A stretch of 30,584 bases of DNA from a virus. Location: the IMG/VR virus record IMGVR_UViG_3300017598_000635, positions 1 through 30,584 of that record; one strand, 5' to 3'. Positions within the stretch are counted from its first letter, which is position 1, and each line of letters begins with the position of its first letter. The translations under genes and the position numbers were made by a program. Below, in pieces: positions 1 to 6,695 of this stretch. Below the pieces are notes generated by a model. It was given only the letters and a program-made list of their open reading frames with translations, was not told where the DNA came from and did no database searches.

Positions 1-1197
1 GCAATCTGCACACATAAATTCGTTCTGTATTCTGGAGCTTTTGGAGCAGGTAAAACACTTCTAATGTGTCACGCCATAATACGAACATGTATCAATAATC
101 CAAGATGTCTTTGTCTATTTGCATCACAAACAGTTCCAATGCTTCGAGATACAGTAGTAAGGACTTTTCTGGAAGAAGTTGATTTATATCAGCATGAATT
201 AAAAAAAGCTGGAATTAAATTAGAGTTGCAAAAGAAATGGCTTCCAAGCATAATGACTTTTAAATTCTTTAATGATTCTGAGGTTTTATTCAGATCTTGT
301 GATGATCCTATGAAATTTAAATCTCTTAATCTAGATTGTTTTGCTTTGGATGAACCTGTAGATATAGATGAACGTGTCTTTCTTATGTTACAGGGAAGAC
401 TTAGAGCAACGCATCTGAAACATAGATTTGGAGTTATGGCTGGTAATCCAGCTGGTAAAGCTAACTGGGTTTATCGTAATTTCTTTGAAGGAATGGATCC
501 TAATTATTATTATGTACACACGACAACATACGACAATAAGTTCTTACCCAAAGATTATATCAAAAGTATGCGAGAGTCATATGATGATGACTATGCACGG
601 CGTTACTTGGAAGGAGAGTGGGGGTCATTCGAAGGTCAAGTTTATAAGGACTTTTCAATGGAGAGACACGTAGGTAACTATCGTGAAAACAAATATAAAT
701 ATTATATCGCTGGTTATGATGATGGATTTAGGAACCCGGCTTGTTTCTTAACAATGGGTGTTGATTCCGATAAGAACGTGTTCATTATAGATGAATATTA
801 TGAAACAGAGAAAACAACTGATCAAATAGTTGCTTATGCAGAAGCTATGAATCATATTTATAAATTTCAAAAAATATATGCAGATCCTTCCGCTGTTCAT
901 TGGATTGAAACTGCAAAACATAAAAAACTAAGAGTGGAAAAAGCTGATAATGATTTGGATTCCGGTATCGCAAAATGTAAAGCTTTTTTCGCAAATGATA
1001 TTATACATATTGATAAACGCTGTCAGAATCTAGTAAAAGAAGTTGAAAGCTATCAATATAATTTTGACAGGTTGTCCAGTAATCTTACTGAGAAACCAAT
1101 AAAAAAGAATGATCATGCGGTGGATGCCATGCGTTATGCTTTTACAAATTTTAACCCATGGCATAAACCACGGCTGTTAATAGGTGGGAAGTGGTGA
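1..1197 (+). CDS. terL: Terminase large subunit (5' end outside window)
   Basis: DNA-packaging motor ATPase plus headful or site-specific nuclease, acting at the portal of the prohead. The frame is open from base 1, so the true start lies upstream; the ATG at 64 is internal because the Walker A motif GAFGAGKT is read at 34-57, before it. A Walker B-like FALDEP follows at about 343-360. The C-terminal RNase H-like nuclease is visible through its acidic residues: GYDDGF (about 715-732), YADPSA (about 877-894) and the classic D-H-A-V-D-A-M-R-Y signature (about 1111-1137). Both halves of the enzyme are therefore present, and only the extreme N-terminus is missing. The stop TGA overlaps the portal start by one base (TGATG), as expected for translationally coupled packaging genes. 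No small terminase subunit is visible; it would lie to the left. Confidence 0.95.
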   Translation, partial: AICTHKFVLYSGAFGAGKTLLMCHAIIRTCINNPRCLCLFASQTVPMLRDTVVRTFLEEVDLYQHELKKAGIKLELQKKWLPSIMTFKFFNDSEVLFRSCDDPMKFKSLNLDCFALDEPVDIDERVFLMLQGRLRATHLKHRFGVMAGNPAGKANWVYRNFFEGMDPNYYYVHTTTYDNKFLPKDYIKSMRESYDDDYARRYLEGEWGSFEGQVYKDFSMERHVGNYRENKYKYYIAGYDDGFRNPACFLTMGVDSDKNVFIIDEYYETEKTTDQIVAYAEAMNHIYKFQKIYADPSAVHWIETAKHKKLRVEKADNDLDSGIAKCKAFFANDIIHIDKRCQNLVKEVESYQYNFDRLSSNLTEKPIKKNDHAVDAMRYAFTNFNPWHKPRLLIGGKW

Positions 1198-2597
1198 TGA
1201 CTTCTTTAAGAGAACTAGGTATTAGATATATATGGGGGAAACCTCATCAAGAAAGCAAAGTAAATAGAGTATTGAGTGACAACCATGGTGTTTCTTCAAT
1301 TGGTAGTAATATAGAAAGTATTAGTCTTGACATGTTGAGAAAGATTGCATTACGTGAGCCACTTGTTCTGAAAGCGATATATAAGAAAAATAGAGATACT
1401 TTTAAAAATTGGTTTGTCGTTAAAACAGCTGATGGTAAAGGAAAAGTCGATAAAATAGATCTTAAAATTATTCAGGATTTCGATAATAAAATACACTTCC
1501 CTAATGTCTTATTTACAACTGGTGTCTGTGCAAATATTTATGGAACAGGATTTATTGAAAAAACATATAATGAGCATGGTAATACTAAAGCTATTAATCC
1601 ACCTGGTAAACATGCAAAATTAACTGGTCTACAAATATTAGATTCAGAGAAAATAAAAAGTCGCAAAAAGAGTGATAAACAAGGAGATACAACTCTTTAT
1701 CCAGTATATTCCAACTATGGTGATGATATACTTGTTAGTCCAAAAAGATTGGAAGTGGTGAGGATAGATTGGCTTCCACATAATTATTTTGGTATATCAA
1801 AGATAGATGTATTATTAAATATATTAAATTCTAAGATGACAGCTGATAAAGCATCTGGTGATTTCGTTGACTGGGCTGGTAAAGGAATGTTTGATCTTAC
1901 CATTGTGGATATGAATGATGAACAGGAAAAAACTGCGACTAAAAAATTAAAACAGCATCCTTCTTATCTTATACATGATCAGTCATATATATTGGATGTT
2001 AAAAACCCATCAAAACTAGATCCTAAATCTTTCTATGATTATTTTTATGTAAATATCGCAGCTGGTTTGGAGATGCCTAAACATATCTTAACTGGTGCTG
2101 ATGTTGGAGATGTTACTGGATCTGAAGTTGGAACTTCAGCTTATTATAGTGATGTTGAAAACATACAGAGTTTGGTTTTTACACCTATTATTGAAAGTAT
2201 TTATACAGAATTATTAAATACACATGGGAGAGAATGGAAATATAAAATTGATTGGAATCCAATATTTGTAGATGAACTTTCTGAAGCAAAGATTCTACAA
2301 ACTAGATCTTATTCCGCTACTCAATCTGTTAATGCTAATATTCTTAGTATTCCTGAAGCTAGAGCAATGCTTAATGATGGTATTGTGGAATTAGATGTAG
2401 AAAAGATTCCAGAAGTAGAAGAACCTGCTATTCCAACTACAGATCCCAATATTGAGCCGCAACCTGTGGCTAAAAAAGAGTTTATACCTCTTACTGCAAT
2501 CCAAAAGAAAATGATTAAGGATTGGAGAGATTATTGTAAGAGAGAGGAAGAAGACCAAGAGAATAGGCTTGCTGAGGCTAAAAAGGTGAAAAAGTGA
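1197..2597 (+). CDS. Portal protein
   Basis: Forms the dodecameric ring at the capsid vertex through which terminase pumps DNA and to which the tail joins. About 466 aa, a usual portal length. An N-terminal helical segment (LRKIALREPLVLKAIYKK) is followed by alpha/beta regions, and a C-terminal stretch has G-L-E-M-P-K-H-I-L-T-G, then GSEVGTSAYYSDVENIQ, typical of the stem and clip region of DUF1073 or SPP1-gp6-like portals. The C-terminus is charged and probably coiled (KREEEDQENRLAEAKKVKK). The frame also permits GTG starts at 1191 and 1194; I prefer ATG 1197, overlapping the terminase TGA, with GGTGGGAAGTGG upstream. Position directly after terL supports the call. The family assignment is from motif appearance only. 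Confidence 0.88.
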   Translation: MTSLRELGIRYIWGKPHQESKVNRVLSDNHGVSSIGSNIESISLDMLRKIALREPLVLKAIYKKNRDTFKNWFVVKTADGKGKVDKIDLKIIQDFDNKIHFPNVLFTTGVCANIYGTGFIEKTYNEHGNTKAINPPGKHAKLTGLQILDSEKIKSRKKSDKQGDTTLYPVYSNYGDDILVSPKRLEVVRIDWLPHNYFGISKIDVLLNILNSKMTADKASGDFVDWAGKGMFDLTIVDMNDEQEKTATKKLKQHPSYLIHDQSYILDVKNPSKLDPKSFYDYFYVNIAAGLEMPKHILTGADVGDVTGSEVGTSAYYSDVENIQSLVFTPIIESIYTELLNTHGREWKYKIDWNPIFVDELSEAKILQTRSYSATQSVNANILSIPEARAMLNDGIVELDVEKIPEVEEPAIPTTDPNIEPQPVAKKEFIPLTAIQKKMIKDWRDYCKREEEDQENRLAEAKKVKK

Positions 2598-2695
2598 ATA
2601 ATCAAACCTGTCCGAGGTGTGGTTATACTGATGTTTATTTAGAAGGCATCAAGACAATATGTTGTCATAATTGTAGGGATGTATTCGATGTTTAG
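2594..2695 (+). CDS. 33-aa zinc-ribbon miniprotein
   Basis: A tiny gene starting at GTG 2594, overlapping the portal stop by four bases (GTGA), with an excellent ribosome binding site (GGTGA at 2585-2589, five bases upstream). It encodes two metal-binding knuckles, C-P-R-C-G near the N-terminus and C-C-H-N-C near residues 23-27, in a 33-residue chain, a minimal C4 zinc ribbon. The end overlaps the beginning of the next gene. Function unknown; candidates are a nucleic-acid or protein-docking ribbon used during packaging or head completion. The strong start signal and intact cysteines argue that it is real. Confidence 0.7.
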   Translation: MNNQTCPRCGYTDVYLEGIKTICCHNCRDVFDV

Positions 2696-3065
2696 TGTTT
2701 ATGTTACTGGTCTTACTGAAATGATGAAAATGCTCAAACGTGCTGAGAGTCAGTTTCCTGACATGATAGAGAGCACAATGGAGCATGCATGTACGATAGC
2801 TAAAACAGAGGCTGAGAGGTTATGTCCTGTTGATAGTGGTGAGTTGCGAGACTCTATATATTGTAAACATGATGAAAAAGGTTTTGAACTTGGTGCTACA
2901 GCAAAACATGTTGTATTCAATGAATATGGATGTTATAACATAAAAGTGCCAGGTAATGCTAAATATTATGGCCAACGACCATTCATCAGACCCGCTATGT
3001 ACAAAGCTATGGAAAAAGTTCCAGATACATTTAGTAAGAACTGGGAAAAAATGACACATGGGTGA
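2688..3065 (+). CDS. HK97 gp10-like head-tail completion protein
   Basis: About 125 aa. The pattern is an N-terminal strand (VYVTGLTEMMKML), a long helix, then AKTEAERLCPVDSGELRDSI, a strand, then V-F-N-E-Y-G, and a late R-P-F-I-R-P-A-M motif. These are the hallmarks of the HK97-gp10 family (neck or tail completion proteins at the head-tail interface). Two in-frame ATGs exist at 2679 and 2688; 2688 fits better because AGGG (2674-2677) is at a workable distance, whereas it abuts 2679. The gene overlaps the end of the zinc-ribbon gene. Such genes more often sit after the connector gene, so its place next to the portal is somewhat unusual. Confidence 0.8.
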   Translation: MFSVYVTGLTEMMKMLKRAESQFPDMIESTMEHACTIAKTEAERLCPVDSGELRDSIYCKHDEKGFELGATAKHVVFNEYGCYNIKVPGNAKYYGQRPFIRPAMYKAMEKVPDTFSKNWEKMTHG

Positions 3066-3073
3066 AATAAAAA

Positions 3074-3223
3074 ATGAGCAAAGTTGTATTATGCGGTAGA
3101 CCACAAGGGTGCTGCCCGACGTTAGAAGCAGATGAATACGGATGGGAAATCAAGGATGATTTCGGTGGAATAGTTAAATTGACCAAAGAAGAAATGGAAC
3201 TTCTTATAAATGAGGTTAATTAA
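3074..3223 (+). CDS. 49-aa conserved-looking small phage protein
   Basis: ATG 3074 is preceded by GGTGA at 3061 with good spacing. The product begins MSKVVLCGRPQGCCPTLE and continues with a short acidic beta-like part (GWEIKDDFGG) and a C-terminal helix (KLTKEEMELLINEVN). It has three cysteines (7, 13, 14). I know similar small uncharacterised proteins from tailed phages, but cannot name a family with certainty. It lies between head-completion genes, so a minor structural or assembly role is possible; no function is assigned. Confidence 0.65.
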   Translation: MSKVVLCGRPQGCCPTLEADEYGWEIKDDFGGIVKLTKEEMELLINEVN

Positions 3224-3224
3224 G

Positions 3225-3617
3225 ATGGCTCCTCCGATTGTATTAACCCCTGTGATGATTAGGGATATCCAAGAGATTGTGAAACTAAATGCTGATGTAT
3301 TAGCTGCAAGGCAACAACTACAGCAGCATACAAAAGCAATAGAAGAAATAACACAACTGGTAAAAACGTTAAATACAAATAGAAATAGAAAATTACAAAA
3401 AGTAGTGGGTGGGAACCTTATTGTTGAAATCGATAATAAGATATCTCGTAAAGAACTTATGGATAGAAAGGAACAAGTGCAGGTTTCCATAAAGGGTATT
3501 GAGGAACAAATCAAACATAGAGAAGATAACTTACAGGAAGCAAAAAGTAAGATCTATCGTAATCTAGCAGGTTTCATACCTAAGGATATGCGTTTTATAC
3601 CTAAGGATATGAGATAA
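3225..3617 (+). CDS. Coiled-coil hypothetical protein
   Basis: 130 aa. The frame can be opened at 3210, but ATG 3225 is favoured: GAGG at 3212-3215 gives correct spacing and 3210 lies inside the preceding gene. The protein is almost wholly helical with heptad-like segments (VLAARQQLQQHTKAIEEI and RKEQVQVSIKGIEEQIKHRE), separated by a short beta-like G-G-N-L-I-V-E-I. The last 14 residues are a perfect tandem of FIPKDMR, encoded by two near-identical 21-base units (3573-3614). Its position just before the protease-scaffold suggests a head-assembly factor, but no family is recognised. Confidence 0.75.
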   Translation: MAPPIVLTPVMIRDIQEIVKLNADVLAARQQLQQHTKAIEEITQLVKTLNTNRNRKLQKVVGGNLIVEIDNKISRKELMDRKEQVQVSIKGIEEQIKHREDNLQEAKSKIYRNLAGFIPKDMRFIPKDMR

Positions 3618-4138
3618 TGGCTGGTATATCTTTTCTTGATAGAGATAAAAAAATGGTCAGATTTGGCCTTTGGTATATTAGAAAAGAAATAAAAAAGAAT
3701 AGAGAAAATATCCATGAAGATCTTATAAATTGTGGAAATCCAGTTATTAGAAAAATATATAATAAAATCAAAACAGGCCTCGATGAAATTGAAGAAAAAC
3801 ATCAACGTGAAGCTTCATTAGAGATGGTTGAATTTTTTTTATGGATTCTCTATAAGGACACTGCATATAGACAACCTGCGTTTTATTTATTAAAAGAAAT
3901 TCTAGATATGAAAAATGAGATTTATAAAGATACAATAAATTATTCTGCAGATCCTAAAGATTGGTATGTAAACCAATGGCATAAATCTAAAGAGATAACT
4001 AAGAAGAAACAGGAAGAAGGGTCACTGGCTGAGGGCAAATTGTCCTATCCAGAGCTTATCTATGTTCCTAAGAGACAGAGTGCAAAATTCAAAAAGATTA
4101 ATGAGGATATGGAGAAGAAAAGAAGAAAATGGTGGTGA
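3617..4138 (+). CDS. Hypothetical helical protein, head region
   Basis: 173 aa, starting in a TAATG overlap with the previous gene. Basic and helix-rich, with a hydrophobic-aromatic centre (EMVEFFLWILYKDTAYRQPA) and a very basic end (MEKKRRKWW). No family is recognised. Within the packaging and head module it could be a capsid-assembly or minor head protein. The start has little room for a ribosome binding site (AAGGATATGAGATA), so coupled translation is likely. No signal peptide or confident membrane segment. Confidence 0.7.
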   Translation: MAGISFLDRDKKMVRFGLWYIRKEIKKNRENIHEDLINCGNPVIRKIYNKIKTGLDEIEEKHQREASLEMVEFFLWILYKDTAYRQPAFYLLKEILDMKNEIYKDTINYSADPKDWYVNQWHKSKEITKKKQEEGSLAEGKLSYPELIYVPKRQSAKFKKINEDMEKKRRKWW

Positions 4139-4146
4139 TAACAAGT

Positions 4147-5145
4147 ATGGAAAAAAATTTAAAATATATTGAAATGAGTTTTCAGCTTAAACCTAAACAT
4201 GCTGTTGAGGAAGGGATAAAACCTGAGCTTGGTTCATGTGTTATGTTGATGGCTAATACTGTTACAAGGAATGGAACATATTTTCCTTTTGAATCAGTAG
4301 AGAAGACAATTTCAATGTGGGATGGTTTACCAATTAATATTAATCACGATAGAAAAGATATTAGATCTGTTATTGGGCATATAGAAGGTGTTCATCTTGA
4401 TGGTAATAAAGTAATAGGTAATCCTGTTTTTGATGAGGGTACATCTAATTATGAAGCTGCGATGGGTTTTATAAACAGCAGGTTCAAATCTGGTAATTAC
4501 CCAAATGTTAGTATAGGGGCATGGGTTGATAGTACAATAGAGGAAATAGATGGTAAGGATATAGAGGTGTGTATCATTGAAGAACCTAATCATTTAGCTC
4601 TCGTTGTTGATGGATCATGTGACCCAAAGATTGGTTGTGGTATCGGGGTACCAATGACATTAAACGATACCGATACAGTTACATATGCAAATTGGGGAGA
4701 TAGTGCTTCTTGGACTATACCTGAATATGTATTTAAATGGGAAAAAGAAGATAATAAAGATAATTTAGAAGAAAAAGGTGATAAAAAAATGAGTGAGGAT
4801 AAAACAATCGAGGAACTACAATCTGAACTTAAGGCTTTAAAAAAGGCAAATTTGGAAAGACAAATTGCTGAGGAGAAAGCAAAAGTTGATGAAGCAGACA
4901 AACTCGATGAAGAAAAAGAAAAAAAAGCTCTTTATGAAGAGATAAAAACAAAAGTTATTAGTGAGATGGAAAGTGAATCAAAGGTTAAGGAGGAAGTTGA
5001 GGAAAATATCGACAACTCAAACCCTACCTGGTTTAATAAATTCTCAGAAAACTTTAAAACGCATGTTACTAATAAATCAAGAAAACAATTCAAAGGCTTA
5101 AAATATGAAGAACTTGCAGCAACACTAGCAGAAGGGGGTTACTAG
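4147..5145 (+). CDS. Prohead maturation protease fused to scaffold
   Basis: 332 aa. The N-terminal half resembles the DUF2213 or assemblin-type serine protease that matures proheads: an early T-R-N-G-T-Y, the catalytic-type His in N-I-N-H-D-R (residue 67), the putative nucleophile in V-S-I-G-A-W (Ser122), then E-P-N-H-L-A-L-V-V-D-G-S (146-157). Residues about 195-320 are a highly charged E/K-rich coiled coil, typical of scaffolding domains removed before DNA entry. The frame also opens at ATG 4129 inside the previous gene; 4147 is preferred because GGTGA (4134-4138) lies 8 bases upstream. It directly precedes the capsid gene. An internal start at 4789 is described separately. The protease family is inferred from motifs. 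Confidence 0.82.
   Translation: MEKNLKYIEMSFQLKPKHAVEEGIKPELGSCVMLMANTVTRNGTYFPFESVEKTISMWDGLPININHDRKDIRSVIGHIEGVHLDGNKVIGNPVFDEGTSNYEAAMGFINSRFKSGNYPNVSIGAWVDSTIEEIDGKDIEVCIIEEPNHLALVVDGSCDPKIGCGIGVPMTLNDTDTVTYANWGDSASWTIPEYVFKWEKEDNKDNLEEKGDKKMSEDKTIEELQSELKALKKANLERQIAEEKAKVDEADKLDEEKEKKALYEEIKTKVISEMESESKVKEEVEENIDNSNPTWFNKFSENFKTHVTNKSRKQFKGLKYEELAATLAEGGY
4789..5145 (+). CDS. Nested free scaffold protein (internal in-frame start)
   Basis: ATG 4789 is in frame within the protease-scaffold gene (codon 215 counted from 4147) and has its own strong ribosome binding site, GGTGA at 4777-4781, seven bases upstream. The product would be 118 aa: MSEDKTIEELQSELKALKK at the start, an E/K-rich coiled coil in the middle and a C-terminal part ending in LAATLAEGGY. 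It begins at the protease-scaffold boundary, the same architecture as lambda gpC and Nu3, where scaffold is made in excess from an internal start. The signal is seen in the sequence; expression as a separate protein is inference. Confidence 0.6.
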   Translation: MSEDKTIEELQSELKALKKANLERQIAEEKAKVDEADKLDEEKEKKALYEEIKTKVISEMESESKVKEEVEENIDNSNPTWFNKFSENFKTHVTNKSRKQFKGLKYEELAATLAEGGY

Positions 5146-5146
5146 A

Positions 5147-6076
5147 ATGAGTAGAACCTTTGCCGAATTAACAACTGATACAAATGTTGCCGCATGGATA
5201 CCAACTGAAGATTTCGTAGATCTTGTCTTGGAAGGTATTGTGTGTTACGGAGCATTAAGTGGAAATGGTGTTTGTGCATTAGATTATGATATGGGAGCTG
5301 GAAAGGGAGATACTGTAAATGTTAGAACAGTCACAGCTAGGACACATACATGTGCAAATACAACTGCTGGTAACTGTTTAAGCGTAACCAGTAACACGTT
5401 CAGTGAACATACAATTGATGTTAACCAACAAGGTGATTATGATAAAATAGCTAGTTTCACAGAATGGAAAACAAAAGGAAATCTATTGAAACAAGTTGCA
5501 AATGAGATGTCTAAGAGACTTGCAAACTGTCGTGATGCAACAATGTGGACAAACCTTTGTGGTGCTGCAGCAAACACAACAATAAACACCACAAGTGCTT
5601 GGGCTGCTTCAAGAGCAACAGATTCATGCTGTAATTTCACATTTGATATTTACAATGCAATTATAGATGCAAAACAACATCTTTCTGGTGACTGTTATAG
5701 CCCAGATACAATATTGATACATCCATATGTCGCAGCTTATCTATACTATAAAGAAAATGGAAATATTCCACCTGTTGGAGATATTGCACCATTAGTTAGA
5801 TATAGTGCAGATGGCTCCGGTCTTGAATCAATAGCTGGTATGAGAGTTGTGGAAGTAGGTGTTGCAGTAGCAGACGATTCATCTCCATCATCGACCAATG
5901 ATGAACTAGCATTTGTTATAGATAGTTCTAGAGCAATGGGTGAAGTCTGGGGTAAAAGACCTGATTTCAATCAATTCTATGATGGTAAATGTAACGCAAT
6001 TGAATTAACACTTTGGACATATTGGGGAACCAGTATCTTAGATGCGAACGCTATAGTTGCAATTGAGAGCCCATAG
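5147..6076 (+). CDS. Major capsid protein, HK97-fold candidate
   Basis: 309 aa, directly after the scaffold, the canonical place for the capsid gene, with GGGGG upstream of ATG 5147. The sequence shows G-D-T-V-N-V-R (residues 54-60), a D-V-N-Q-Q-G-D-Y segment, then a helix and a D-T-I-L-I-H-P-Y strand (187-194), a layout reminiscent of N4-gp56 or P22-like coat proteins with an HK97 fold. It carries ten cysteines (33, 43, 69, 77, 128, 138, 161, 162, 183, 282), many for a capsid subunit, suggesting disulfides or metal. The stop is TAG and a long T-tract follows, fitting a strongly expressed gene with its own terminator. The fold class is inferred from position and weak motifs. Confidence 0.85.
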   Translation: MSRTFAELTTDTNVAAWIPTEDFVDLVLEGIVCYGALSGNGVCALDYDMGAGKGDTVNVRTVTARTHTCANTTAGNCLSVTSNTFSEHTIDVNQQGDYDKIASFTEWKTKGNLLKQVANEMSKRLANCRDATMWTNLCGAAANTTINTTSAWAASRATDSCCNFTFDIYNAIIDAKQHLSGDCYSPDTILIHPYVAAYLYYKENGNIPPVGDIAPLVRYSADGSGLESIAGMRVVEVGVAVADDSSPSSTNDELAFVIDSSRAMGEVWGKRPDFNQFYDGKCNAIELTLWTYWGTSILDANAIVAIESP

Positions 6077-6080
6077 ACAT

Positions 6081-6106
6081 TTATTATCTTTTTCTTTTTT
6101 CTTTTT
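6081..6106 (+). terminator. T-run terminator after capsid gene
   Basis: A pyrimidine tract of mostly T (runs of 5, 6 and 5 T interrupted by C) starts a few bases after the capsid stop and has no GC stem before it. Stemless oligo-T tracts are the intrinsic terminator type of archaeal RNA polymerase, so this is both a terminator candidate and a hint about the host. Confidence 0.6.
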
Positions 6107-6117
6107 GAGGTATCGAT

Positions 6118-6234
6118 ATGAGAACTTTCAGACATAAGGAAACACATGAAGAGATTAATTTAACTGAATCTCAAGAAAATTTAATAAAGAAATTAGAAAA
6201 GGATTCTAATTATCAGGAGTTGATAAATATATGA
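6118..6234 (+). CDS. 38-aa charged helical miniprotein
   Basis: ATG 6118 follows a GAGGT ribosome binding site (6107-6111), and the gene ends in an ATGA overlap with the next gene. It encodes MRTFRHKETHEEINLTE and a helical K/E-rich remainder ending in ELINI. No family recognised. The start signal and stop-start coupling support it; a role linked to the following virion-like protein is only contextual inference. Confidence 0.6.
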   Translation: MRTFRHKETHEEINLTESQENLIKKLEKDSNYQELINI

Positions 6235-6683
6235 TAAATTCAGGAATTGGATTCGAAGGCAAAATTGAATATATTCTTTTTGATGAAGATGGAAACATAA
6301 AAGATGAAGGCGTAATCAAAAATCAAGTACAAAATTTACTAATGGAAGAAGTCATAAACGCTATTGATACTGGCACTATGCCTGCTCTAGCTGGTATGGC
6401 TGTTGGAACCTATTCAGGTAGTGATATAGGTGTTGCATCCGACCATCTACATAGTAAAGTATCTGATGAAGACATTACTGGTGGACAGACACAACCTACA
6501 GCTTATTCACTCCAGAATGTTGGTACGTTTACAAGTATTACCGGAACAATAGTAGAAGCTGGTCTTTTCGATGCAGCTGGATGTGCTGATGATATGTATT
6601 GTTATGATGACAGCCTTAATGTTGTTATGACGTCATCTGATTCGTTGCAAATAACTTGGACAATTAGTGTAACATCTACATAA
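6231..6683 (+). CDS. Virion structural protein candidate (decoration or fibre-base type)
   Basis: 150 aa, start coupled to the previous gene by ATGA. A beta-rich chain beginning INSGIGFEGKIEYILFDEDG, with a central A-V-G-T-Y-S-G segment, then I-V-E-A-G-L-F-D-A (about residues 107-115) and a closing S-L-Q-I-T-W-T-I strand. The combination of G-T-Y/G-x-G, E-A-G-L-F and x-I-T-W-x-I resembles a class of uncharacterised phage structural proteins encoded near capsid or tail-fibre genes. It follows the capsid gene, where decoration proteins often lie, and precedes two very large surface-type genes, so it may be their attachment base. That role is inference. Confidence 0.65.
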   Translation: MINSGIGFEGKIEYILFDEDGNIKDEGVIKNQVQNLLMEEVINAIDTGTMPALAGMAVGTYSGSDIGVASDHLHSKVSDEDITGGQTQPTAYSLQNVGTFTSITGTIVEAGLFDAAGCADDMYCYDDSLNVVMTSSDSLQITWTISVTST

Positions 6684-6695
6684 GGAGAACATTCA

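Noticed and set aside
3122-3514. Leftward 130-aa frame with hydrophobic residues
   Set aside because: It lies opposite two tightly packed rightward genes with good start signals; its hydrophobicity follows from A-rich coding on the other strand.
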